5,760 bases of DNA from positions 1 to 5,760 of the forward strand of contig JAQSXQ010000148.1 of the NCBI GenBank assembly GCA_029256565.1, read 5' to 3'. Under the pieces are notes generated by a model. The model searched no databases. It was not told the DNA's origin and was given only the letters and a program-made list of their open reading frames with translations. The DNA comes from Mycobacterium sp. Lineage in GTDB: Bacteria > Actinomycetota > Actinomycetes > Mycobacteriales > Mycobacteriaceae. Both the position numbers and the translations under genes were made by a program. Positions 1 through 3,928 of this stretch are shown here, one piece after another (positions within the stretch are counted from its first letter, which is position 1; the number at the start of each line of letters is the position of its first letter).

Positions 1-65
1 CGGATGCGGTCGCCGGTGGTGGGGCCGAACAGTGCGGCGTACCGCTCGCGCGACAGTGCGGTCAT
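1..65 (-). CDS. ureC: Urease alpha subunit, N-terminal fragment (runs off the left edge)
   Basis: Only the first 21 codons are present. They begin MTALSRERYAALFGPTTGDR, the characteristic start of the catalytic alpha subunit of urease (LSRERYA.LFGPTTGDRIRL). The full protein would be about 570 residues and would hold the dinuclear nickel centre that hydrolyses urea to ammonia and carbamate in the cytoplasm; none of the nickel ligands lie in this fragment. Its ATG overlaps the ureB stop codon as ATGA, which points to translational coupling in a ureA-ureB-ureC operon. Identification is firm from the motif and from the two preceding subunit genes. Whether the rest is intact cannot be seen. Confidence 0.95.
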   Translation of the reverse strand, partial: MTALSRERYAALFGPTTGDRI

Positions 66-409
66 TGATCAAGCCTTCCCGGCGGGGTGAGCGACAGTCC
101 GTACACCTCGCGCGTCCCGCTCAGCGGTACGAGTGAGACCCGTTGCGCCACACCCGGTTCGAAGCGCACGGCAGTGCCTGCGGCGATGTCGAGCCGATGG
201 CCGTGCGCGGCGGCGCGGTCGAAGTCGAGCGCGGCATTGGCCTGCGGGAGGTGAACGTGGCTGCCCACCTGCACCGGCCGATCGCCGGTGTTGACGACGT
301 CCAGTTCGATCCGGTCCGCGCCCGCGTTCAGCTCGATGTCGCCGTCGCCGAACAACACCTCGCCGGGCACGACCGGTGCTCGATCCGCCTGGGGCTCCTC
401 GCTGATCAT
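62..409 (-). CDS. ureB: Urease beta subunit
   Basis: A 115-residue structural subunit of urease, which packs with UreA and UreC in the cytoplasmic holoenzyme. The family core begins at about residue 14 with VPGEVLFGDGDIELN, followed by NTGDRPVQVGSHVHLPQAN (40-58), ALDFDRAAAHG (60-70) and GTAVRFEPG (78-86), all classic UreB signatures; it ends TPPGRLDQ. The GSHVHLPQAN form is the one I recall from mycobacterial UreB, rather than the GSHFHF form of enterobacteria. The ATG at 409 was chosen because it follows the ureA stop by 7 nt. An in-frame reading extends further upstream only inside ureA and gives a non-urease sequence. The roughly 13-residue N-terminal extension before VPGEV is longer than in the M. 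tuberculosis protein as I remember it. The stop overlaps the ureC start by 4 nt. Confidence 0.95.
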   Translation of the reverse strand: MISEEPQADRAPVVPGEVLFGDGDIELNAGADRIELDVVNTGDRPVQVGSHVHLPQANAALDFDRAAAHGHRLDIAAGTAVRFEPGVAQRVSLVPLSGTREVYGLSLTPPGRLDQ

Positions 410-416
410 GGCTGCC

Positions 417-719
417 TCACGAGATCGGATCGTGGACGGTGACGAGCTTGGTGCCGTCGGGGAAGGTCGCCTCGACCTGGACGTCGTGCAGCATCTCGGG
501 GATGCCGTCCATGACGTCGTCGCGGCCGAGAACGCCACGGCCGCTGACCATCAGCTCGGCGACCGTACGCCCGTCGCGAGCACCTTCGAGGATGTGGTCG
601 GTGATGAGCGCCACGGCCTCGGGGTGATTGAGCCGCAATCCCCGGGCCTGTCGGCGGCGGGCCAGCTCCGCGGCATAGGACAGGAGCAGACGTTCCTGCT
701 CGTGGGGGCTCAAACGCAT
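417..719 (-). CDS. ureA: Urease gamma subunit
   Basis: Exactly 100 residues, the usual length of a stand-alone bacterial UreA. The protein starts MRLSPHEQERLLLSYAAELA and carries RGLRLNHPEAVALITDHILEGARDG (27-50), VSGRGVLGRDDVMDGIPEML (58-77) and FPDGTKLVTVHDPI near the end, all family-defining segments. It is the smallest structural subunit of urease and packs with UreB and UreC. The ATG at 719 is preceded by an AGGA Shine-Dalgarno-like element at 732-729 (9-nt spacing). A GTG at 737 would add six residues that the family does not have. It is the first urease gene; ureB follows after 7 nt. No convincing -10/-35 pair is visible in the 69 bp between this start and the long hairpin at 789-854, so the promoter is undecided: it may lie upstream of the thioesterase gene. 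Confidence 0.95.
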   Translation of the reverse strand: MRLSPHEQERLLLSYAAELARRRQARGLRLNHPEAVALITDHILEGARDGRTVAELMVSGRGVLGRDDVMDGIPEMLHDVQVEATFPDGTKLVTVHDPIS

Positions 720-857
720 AGTGCGCGATCCTGCCACGGCGCGCCGCAGTCGGCAGCGCTCACGTGCGAGCGTGCGTCGACCTCGGTTCTCGCGAGATCT
801 ACACCAGCGTCGTGGATCCGTCGGGATTCACGACCGTGGTGTAGACGTCGCGAGGCG
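720..857 (-). other. Intergenic region between thioesterase gene and ureA
   Basis: These 138 bp separate two genes transcribed in the same direction. About half of the region is a single long hairpin (789-854, listed separately). The remainder holds a small inverted repeat, CGCTC-6 nt-GAGCG (757-772), and the ureA ribosome binding site. I see no credible gene and no confident promoter. Confidence 0.6.
789..854. terminator. Long imperfect palindrome, possible T-tract-less bidirectional terminator
   Basis: The two 31-nt arms (789-819 and 824-854) pair around a 4-base loop GTCG (820-823). I count 26 Watson-Crick pairs, one G/T pair (815/828) and two symmetric 2x2 internal mismatches (796-797 with 846-847; 807-808 with 835-836). 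On the minus strand it starts 3 nt after the thioesterase stop codon, the classic place for a terminator. There is no T-run after either arm, so it would be the hairpin-only type proposed for high-GC actinobacteria. It could also limit readthrough into ureA, stabilise an mRNA 3' end, or be a mobile or repetitive palindromic element. The structure is certain; the role is inferred. Confidence 0.6.
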
Positions 858-1280
858 TCAGGCCTCCGGGACGTCGGCGGGCAGGTTCTGCAGCCGCACC
901 TGGCCACGCGCGACCAGACGACCGTCCACGCCGGCGATCTCGACCATCCACAGCTGCTGGCGGCGGCCCCGGTGGATCGGCGTCGACGTCGCGGTCACGA
1001 CACCGGCCTTGATGGCGCGCAGGAAGTCGGTGTTGTTGTTGACGCCGACGACGTTGCGCCCACCGCCGGTCGACTCGAGCCACACGCCCGCCGAGACGCT
1101 GGCGACGCTCTCGACGACCGAGCAGTACACGCCGCCGTGCACGATGCCGTGCGGCTGCAGCAGGCGGTCGTCGATGAGCAGCTCGGCGCGGACGCGATCG
1201 GGCGTCGCCTCGAGGTAGGTCAGGCCGAGTACGTCACTGAATCCGCCGTCGAAGGCCGACATGTCAGAAGTCACGGTCAT
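858..1280 (-). CDS. PaaI/hotdog-fold acyl-CoA thioesterase (Rv1847-like)
   Basis: A 140-residue single-domain hotdog protein, the usual size for PaaI-type thioesterases, which hydrolyse acyl-CoA or aryl-CoA thioesters in the cytoplasm as dimers or tetramers. The signature is LQPHGIVHGGVYCSVVESVA (41-60): HGGV with a downstream acidic residue, Glu57, at the place of the usual catalytic Asp/Glu. Next come a conserved NNNTDFLR stretch (81-88) and TPIHRGRRQQLWMVEI (100-115), the second half of the hotdog sheet, where the G-R-R segment is typical of CoA contact. The ATG at 1280 was preferred. An ATG at 1262 (MSAF) would give a 134-residue protein, and neither start has a good Shine-Dalgarno sequence. 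The gene sits directly upstream of ureABC, as Rv1847 does in M. tuberculosis, but no urease-related role is known to me and the substrate cannot be read from sequence. Confidence 0.88.
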   Translation of the reverse strand: MTVTSDMSAFDGGFSDVLGLTYLEATPDRVRAELLIDDRLLQPHGIVHGGVYCSVVESVASVSAGVWLESTGGGRNVVGVNNNTDFLRAIKAGVVTATSTPIHRGRRQQLWMVEIAGVDGRLVARGQVRLQNLPADVPEA

Positions 1281-1328
1281 AGGTCTAACACGCTCTCGGT
1301 CGTCAGCCGCGTCGTACCCCGGAGATGC
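1281..1328 (-). other. Upstream region of the thioesterase gene
   Basis: These 48 bp lie between the intrinsic terminator at 1329-1363 and the thioesterase start. Because the terminator should stop transcription arriving from upstream, the thioesterase gene (and perhaps urease) needs a promoter here. On the minus strand a GTTAGACCT stretch ends next to the ATG and a CTGACG lies about 13 nt before it, but the spacing is poor, so I do not call a promoter. Confidence 0.4.
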
Positions 1329-1363
1329 GGAAGGACCCCGCACGTGATGTGCGGGGCCCTTCC
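1329..1363 (-). terminator. Strong intrinsic terminator hairpin (end of sRNA / FhuF-like transcript)
   Basis: Arms of 15 nt (1329-1343 and 1349-1363) close a 5-nt loop (1344-1348). Fourteen pairs are Watson-Crick. The fifteenth (1335/1357) is A-C on the plus strand but becomes a G-U wobble in minus-strand RNA, so the stem is continuous only when transcribed leftwards. That fits termination of minus-strand transcripts: the predicted sRNA starting near 1447 and any readthrough from the FhuF-like gene. The stem is very GC-rich, with a CCCCGCAC core. No long U-tract follows on the minus strand. Confidence 0.8.
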
Positions 1364-1447
1364 TTCGAATGGACCGGGGGTCTCTGCAGCCCTCAGGACT
1401 CCGGCTCGGTCCGGTGGTTCATGGAGTTGAATTCGTTCGTCGCGCTT
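1329..1447 (-). ncRNA. Predicted iron-repressed small RNA, MrsI-like
   Basis: The interval runs from a predicted start (A at about 1447, 7 nt after the TATGCT -10 element) to the end of the terminator hairpin, giving an RNA of about 119 nt. Its promoter is overlapped by an iron box, so DtxR/IdeR with Fe(II) should repress it and iron starvation should induce it. Predicted minus-strand folding: CGAAT (1435-1431) with ATTCG (1370-1366), GGACCG (1412-1407) with CGGTCC (1376-1371), an inner AGTCC-TGA-GGGCT hairpin (1400-1388), then the terminator. The stretch 1430-1413 stays unpaired and contains ACTCCATG, complementary to a GGAGT-type ribosome binding site. From memory, M. tuberculosis encodes the iron-sparing sRNA MrsI (ncRv11846) at the same place, between blaI (Rv1846c) and Rv1847 and in the Rv1847 direction. 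I identify this by position, promoter and terminator, not by aligned sequence. Confidence 0.68.
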
Positions 1448-1453
1448 GAGGTA

Positions 1454-1483
1454 AGCATAGGCAAGGCTTGCCTAATTAAGCAA
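1454..1483 (-). promoter_or_regulatory. Promoter with overlapping DtxR/IdeR iron box (drives the sRNA)
   Basis: A perfect 17-bp palindrome, TAGGCAAG-G-CTTGCCTA (1458-1474), sits within a 19-mer (1457-1475) that matches the IdeR/DtxR consensus TTAGGTTAGGCTAACCTAA at 14 of 19 positions, including the AGG and CCT half-site cores. On the minus strand a TTGCTT -35 (1483-1478) and TATGCT -10 (1459-1454) are 18 nt apart, and the iron box fills the spacer and the start of the -10, the usual geometry for iron-dependent repression. It lies inside the 3' end of the FhuF-like gene, whose stop codon TAG (1474-1472) is part of the palindrome. No plus-strand gene starts nearby, so the target is the leftward transcript. 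Confidence 0.82.
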
Positions 1484-2251
1484 GACCTTCGTCGTGCACG
1501 TTCTGCTCGAACCCCGTACGGGCGCGCCGAAGCCCACCAGGGCGTCGAGAACGGCCTGCCCGCGGCGCATGGCGGTCAGCTCGCTCGACCCGGCCAGCAG
1601 CGGCACCTGCGTCGACGCGCTCACCACGGAGCCTCCGACGAGGTGCCACATCGCGGCGACGGACAGCGCTCCCTCGCTCACCGCGTACAGCCGGTCGAAC
1701 AGCGGCTCGAGCGCCCGGTGACTGCGGTGGGCGACCCACGTGGTCAGGGCGGCCTCGCTGGGCAGCGCGACGATGCGGTCGCGCGCGGCGTGCCTGCGTC
1801 GCATGCCGGGGCGGCCGCCGAAGTACGGGTCGTCGGGCAGCGCCCGCAGCGTCGGATCGACGACGCCGACCCAGTCGATCGCACCCTCGGAGTCGACGTG
1901 CACCCACAGGTTCTCCAGCCCGGTGTCCCAGGCGCGGCCCTCGATCGCGAGCAGCGGGATCACCCGGCCGACGACCACGTGCGCGAGGGTGGCGGCCAGC
2001 TGCTGGCAGACCGCGGCGCGACTGTCGGTCTCGGCAACGGCTGCGTCGTACATGTGCGCGAGCCGGTCGGTCGTCAGCGCCTCGGCCAATGGCCACCACC
2101 GGCGGCGGGACAGATCGCCCATCACCGCCACGCCGTACACCCGCGGGCACTCGGGGTAGAGCTCGCGGAGCCGGCGGCTGGATTCGTGCAGCGGCAAGGT
2201 CTGCGCGATCGCCATCCGCGAGATGAGCGGGTCGTCGACCACGATCGTCAT
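1472..2251 (-). CDS. FhuF-like iron-regulated protein, lacking the usual C-terminal Fe-S cysteines
   Basis: A 259-residue, soluble-looking protein with no signal peptide or membrane segment. I read it as a distant member of the FhuF / siderophore-iron reductase group. The support is its size, the alpha-rich LAATLAHVVVGRVIPLL segment (86-101), the AAMWHLVGGSVVSA segment (199-212) with an FhuF-like C-terminal layout, and iron control. FhuF proteins reduce ferric siderophores through a C-terminal [2Fe-2S] cluster held by CC-x10-CxxC. Here the end is RTCTTKVLLN with one cysteine (Cys252), so that cluster should be absent; the other cysteines are 35 and 82. It may therefore handle a siderophore without redox chemistry, or be a decayed or truncated copy. 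The ATG at 2251 has an excellent ribosome binding site (GAGGGAGG, 2263-2256). The gene is absent at this point in M. tuberculosis, as I recall, suggesting insertion here or loss there. Family assignment is tentative; iron regulation is better supported. Confidence 0.55.
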   Translation of the reverse strand: MTIVVDDPLISRMAIAQTLPLHESSRRLRELYPECPRVYGVAVMGDLSRRRWWPLAEALTTDRLAHMYDAAVAETDSRAAVCQQLAATLAHVVVGRVIPLLAIEGRAWDTGLENLWVHVDSEGAIDWVGVVDPTLRALPDDPYFGGRPGMRRRHAARDRIVALPSEAALTTWVAHRSHRALEPLFDRLYAVSEGALSVAAMWHLVGGSVVSASTQVPLLAGSSELTAMRRGQAVLDALVGFGAPVRGSSRTCTTKVLLN

Positions 2252-2265
2252 GGAGCCTCCCTCAG

Positions 2266-2284
2266 TTAGGTTAGCCTTACTATA
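2266..2284 (-). promoter_or_regulatory. Second DtxR/IdeR iron box over the FhuF-like gene promoter
   Basis: The 19-mer TTAGGTTAGCCTTACTATA (plus strand) matches the IdeR/DtxR consensus at 14 of 19 positions, with a perfect left half TTAGGTTAG and a weaker right half. On the minus strand the same bases contain a good -10 hexamer, TATAGT (2284-2279), so repressor binding would block RNA polymerase directly. No clear -35 is seen; TTTCGC-like sequence lies at about the right distance. The gene start is 15 nt downstream of the box, with the ribosome binding site between them. Confidence 0.78.
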
Positions 2285-2401
2285 GTGAGGGCGAAGAACG
2301 GCGAAATACGTTGTGACTGGACTCACAGGCAATCGGGAGATGGCGGCGCACTGACGAACTCGTTGCATCCGGTGACGACGCAGATTGGCGTTCACCGTGG
2401 A

Positions 2402-2432
2402 TACGACGCACCGTAGTACGCCGTAGTACTCT
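2402..2432 (+). promoter_or_regulatory. Probable BlaI operator and blaI promoter
   Basis: The 9-mer CCGTAGTAC occurs twice in tandem (2411-2419 and 2421-2429), 10 bp apart, one helical turn, so both copies face the same side of the DNA. The pair also contains the inverted repeat AGTAC-N6-GTACT (2416-2420 and 2427-2431 region, reading AGTAC then GTACT with the last base at 2430). TACTCT (2427-2432) fits the actinobacterial TANNNT -10 pattern and overlaps the second repeat. BlaI-family repressors bind short TAC/GTA-containing dyads and regulate their own genes, so autorepression of blaI is likely. No convincing -35 was found. The rest of 2285-2480 holds no gene that I can support. Confidence 0.55.
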
Positions 2433-2480
2433 GATCACACTGCTCAGGAGAGTGAACGGACCGTGGCTGTTGGGAAGAGA

Positions 2481-2894
2481 ATGGCGAAGATGACGCGACT
2501 CGGGGAACTCGAGCGCGAGGTGATGGACCATCTGTGGTCCTCGCACGAGCCTCAGACGGTGCGCCAGGTGCACGAGGCGCTGGCGGCTCGACGCGACCTC
2601 GCCTACACGACGATCATGACGGTCCTGCAGCGGCTGGCGAAGAAGAATCTGGTGGTTCAGCACCGCGACGACAGGGCGCACCGCTACGCACCCACCCACG
2701 GCAGGGACGAGCTGGTCGCGGGTCTCATGGTCGACGCACTCGACCAGGTCTCCGACTCGGGCAGCCGCGAAGCCGCCCTCGTGCACTTCGTCGAGCGGGT
2801 CAACGCCGACGAGGCCGCCGCCCTGCGCCGCGCCCTCGCCGAACTCGAGGCCAAACACGGCACCGGGCCGGGTAGCAATCCGGGTACCGGCTAG
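2481..2894 (+). CDS. blaI: BlaI/MecI-family winged-helix transcriptional repressor
   Basis: A 137-residue repressor, close to the 138 residues I recall for M. tuberculosis BlaI (Rv1846c), to which it looks very similar. The N-terminal winged helix covers roughly residues 1-80: LGELEREVMDHLWSSHEPQT (helix 1), VRQVHEALAARRDLAYTTIM (with the recognition helix AYTTIMTVLQRL), then KKNLVVQHRDDRAHRYAP (the wing). The C-terminal helices (HGRDELVAGLMVDAL, ALVHFVERVNADEAAALRRALAELEA) form the dimerisation arm. In M. tuberculosis BlaI represses beta-lactamase and other genes and is released on beta-lactam exposure, probably by the adjacent protease. The ATG at 2481 is chosen because MAKMTRLGELE matches the mycobacterial start. 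An in-frame GTG at 2463 would add six residues and has AGGAG 12 nt upstream. It is the first gene of a two-gene unit with the M56 protease, 14 nt away. Confidence 0.94.
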   Translation: MAKMTRLGELEREVMDHLWSSHEPQTVRQVHEALAARRDLAYTTIMTVLQRLAKKNLVVQHRDDRAHRYAPTHGRDELVAGLMVDALDQVSDSGSREAALVHFVERVNADEAAALRRALAELEAKHGTGPGSNPGTG

Positions 2895-2908
2895 GGAAGA
2901 CTGACGGC

Positions 2909-3862
2909 GTGACCGCGCTGGCCTTCACGCTCGTGGCACTGGCCCTGGTAGGGCCGGTGCCCGCATTGCTGGCGCGGGCATCCTGGCCGCTTCGTGCACC
3001 GAGGGCCGCGATCGTCCTCTGGCAGTCCATCGCCCTGGCCGCGGTGCTCTCCGCGTTCAGCGCAGGCATCGCAATCGCGAGCAGGCTCTTCGTTCCCGGC
3101 CCCGACGGCCGACCGACCGCCACCATCACCAGTGAGATCGAAGCACTCGGCTGGCCGCTGTGGTTGCTCTACGTCGCCGTCTTCGCGGTCACGCTCGTCA
3201 TCGGCGGTCGGCTGATCGTGGCCATCCTGCAGGTCGCGATCGCCACGCGCCGCCGCCGCGCCCACCACCGCATGCTCGTCGACCTCGTCGGCACCTCGCA
3301 TCGCGACGCTCCGCACGTCTGTACCAAGGCCAGCGGGCTGCGCATCCTCGACGTCAAACAGCCCCTGGCCTACTGCCTGCCCGGAGTCCGCAGTCGCGTC
3401 GTCGTCAGCCAGGGCACGCTGAACACCCTGTCGGACACCGAGATCGCCGCCATCATCAGCCACGAGCAGGCTCATCTGCGCGCCCGCCACGACCTGGTGC
3501 TCGAGATGTTCACCGCCGTCCACGCGGCCTTCCCCCGATTCGTCCGCAGCGGCAGCGCACTCGACGCCGTCCGCCTCCTCATCGAGTCGCTCGCCGACGA
3601 TGCCGCCGTCCGCACCGCGGGCCCGACTCCCCTGGCCAGGGCGCTGGTCGCCTGCGCCGCAGGCCGCACCCCCTCCGGAGCGCTCGCCGCGGGCGGCCCC
3701 ACCACCGTCATCCGGGTACGCCGCCTCGGCGGCAAGCCGAACAGCGCAGTGCTGTCGGCGATCGCCTACGTCAGCGCCCTCGCCGTCCTGGTCGTCCCCA
3801 CCATCGCGGTCGCCGTTCCGTGGCTCAACGAACTGCAACGTCTGTTCGCCGCACTGCCCTGA
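2909..3862 (+). CDS. M56-family (BlaR1-like) integral membrane zinc metalloprotease
   Basis: A 317-residue membrane protease, the counterpart of M. tuberculosis Rv1845c. Predicted membrane segments lie at about residues 1-22, 33-58, 82-112 and 283-309. Between the third and fourth is the cytoplasmic metalloprotease domain: a VKQPLAYCLPG segment (149-159), the zinc-binding HEQAH motif (185-189: His185, catalytic Glu186, His189) within IISHEQAHLRARHD, and ESLADDAA with Glu226 as the expected third zinc ligand. In BlaR1/MecR1 systems such a protease cleaves or triggers loss of the BlaI repressor when beta-lactam is sensed. Here only about eight residues follow the last membrane segment, so there is no extracellular penicillin-binding sensor domain and the inducing signal must come from elsewhere. 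The GTG start is supported by an AGGGAAGA ribosome binding site (2893-2900, 8-nt spacing) that overlaps the blaI stop, indicating co-transcription with blaI. Confidence 0.92.
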   Translation: MTALAFTLVALALVGPVPALLARASWPLRAPRAAIVLWQSIALAAVLSAFSAGIAIASRLFVPGPDGRPTATITSEIEALGWPLWLLYVAVFAVTLVIGGRLIVAILQVAIATRRRRAHHRMLVDLVGTSHRDAPHVCTKASGLRILDVKQPLAYCLPGVRSRVVVSQGTLNTLSDTEIAAIISHEQAHLRARHDLVLEMFTAVHAAFPRFVRSGSALDAVRLLIESLADDAAVRTAGPTPLARALVACAAGRTPSGALAAGGPTTVIRVRRLGGKPNSAVLSAIAYVSALAVLVVPTIAVAVPWLNELQRLFAALP

Positions 3863-3873
3863 CGCTCGTCAGG
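3858..3873 (+). terminator. Short stem-loop over the M56 gene stop codon
   Basis: CCTGACG (3858-3864) and CGTCAGG (3867-3873) form a perfect 7-bp inverted repeat with a 2-nt centre; in RNA this is more realistically 6 bp with a 4-nt loop. The TGA stop (3860-3862) lies in the left arm. No T-run follows. It could be a weak terminator or an mRNA-stabilising element separating the blaI-M56 unit from gnd, 56 nt downstream. Confidence 0.4.
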
Positions 3874-3883
3874 CCGGATACTT

Positions 3884-3905
3884 CAAGCGCCACACCAAGC
3901 GCCAC
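3884..3905 (+). repeat. Tandem CAAGCGCCAC repeat upstream of gnd
   Basis: The 10-mer CAAGCGCCAC occurs at 3884-3893 and 3896-3905, a 12-bp period, in the 66-bp gap before gnd. It may be a regulator half-site pair, low-complexity leader sequence or chance. I see no good -10 element in this gap, so whether gnd has its own promoter is open. Confidence 0.35.
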
Positions 3906-3928
3906 CACCAAACAACGAAAGGCTGCCC

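Noticed and set aside
797..844. The palindrome peptides ending VVV-stop or TLV-stop as the C-terminus of a real or decayed gene
   Set aside because: The similarity of the two peptides is explained by the DNA palindrome itself, and neither frame extends upstream into recognisable protein.
1393..1422. A nine-codon minus-strand mini-ORF (MNHRTEPES) within the predicted sRNA
   Set aside because: There is no Shine-Dalgarno sequence before its ATG and a start-stop pair of this size is expected by chance. It was kept only as a reminder that a dual-function RNA is not excluded.
288..1430. A 380-codon plus-strand open frame opposite ureA, the hairpin and the thioesterase gene
   Set aside because: No domain is recognisable and it is antisense to confidently identified genes.
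1325..2269. A 314-codon plus-strand open frame opposite the FhuF-like gene
   Set aside because: The minus-strand frame has a strong ribosome binding site and iron-box promoter, and reads as a normal folded protein; the plus-strand product is Arg/Gln/His/Gly-rich shadow sequence.
2463..2480. The GTG at 2463 as the blaI start
   Set aside because: It adds six residues absent from the mycobacterial protein and its AGGAG is 12 nt away. The ATG at 2481 gives the expected length, although its GGGAAG is close; not fully settled.
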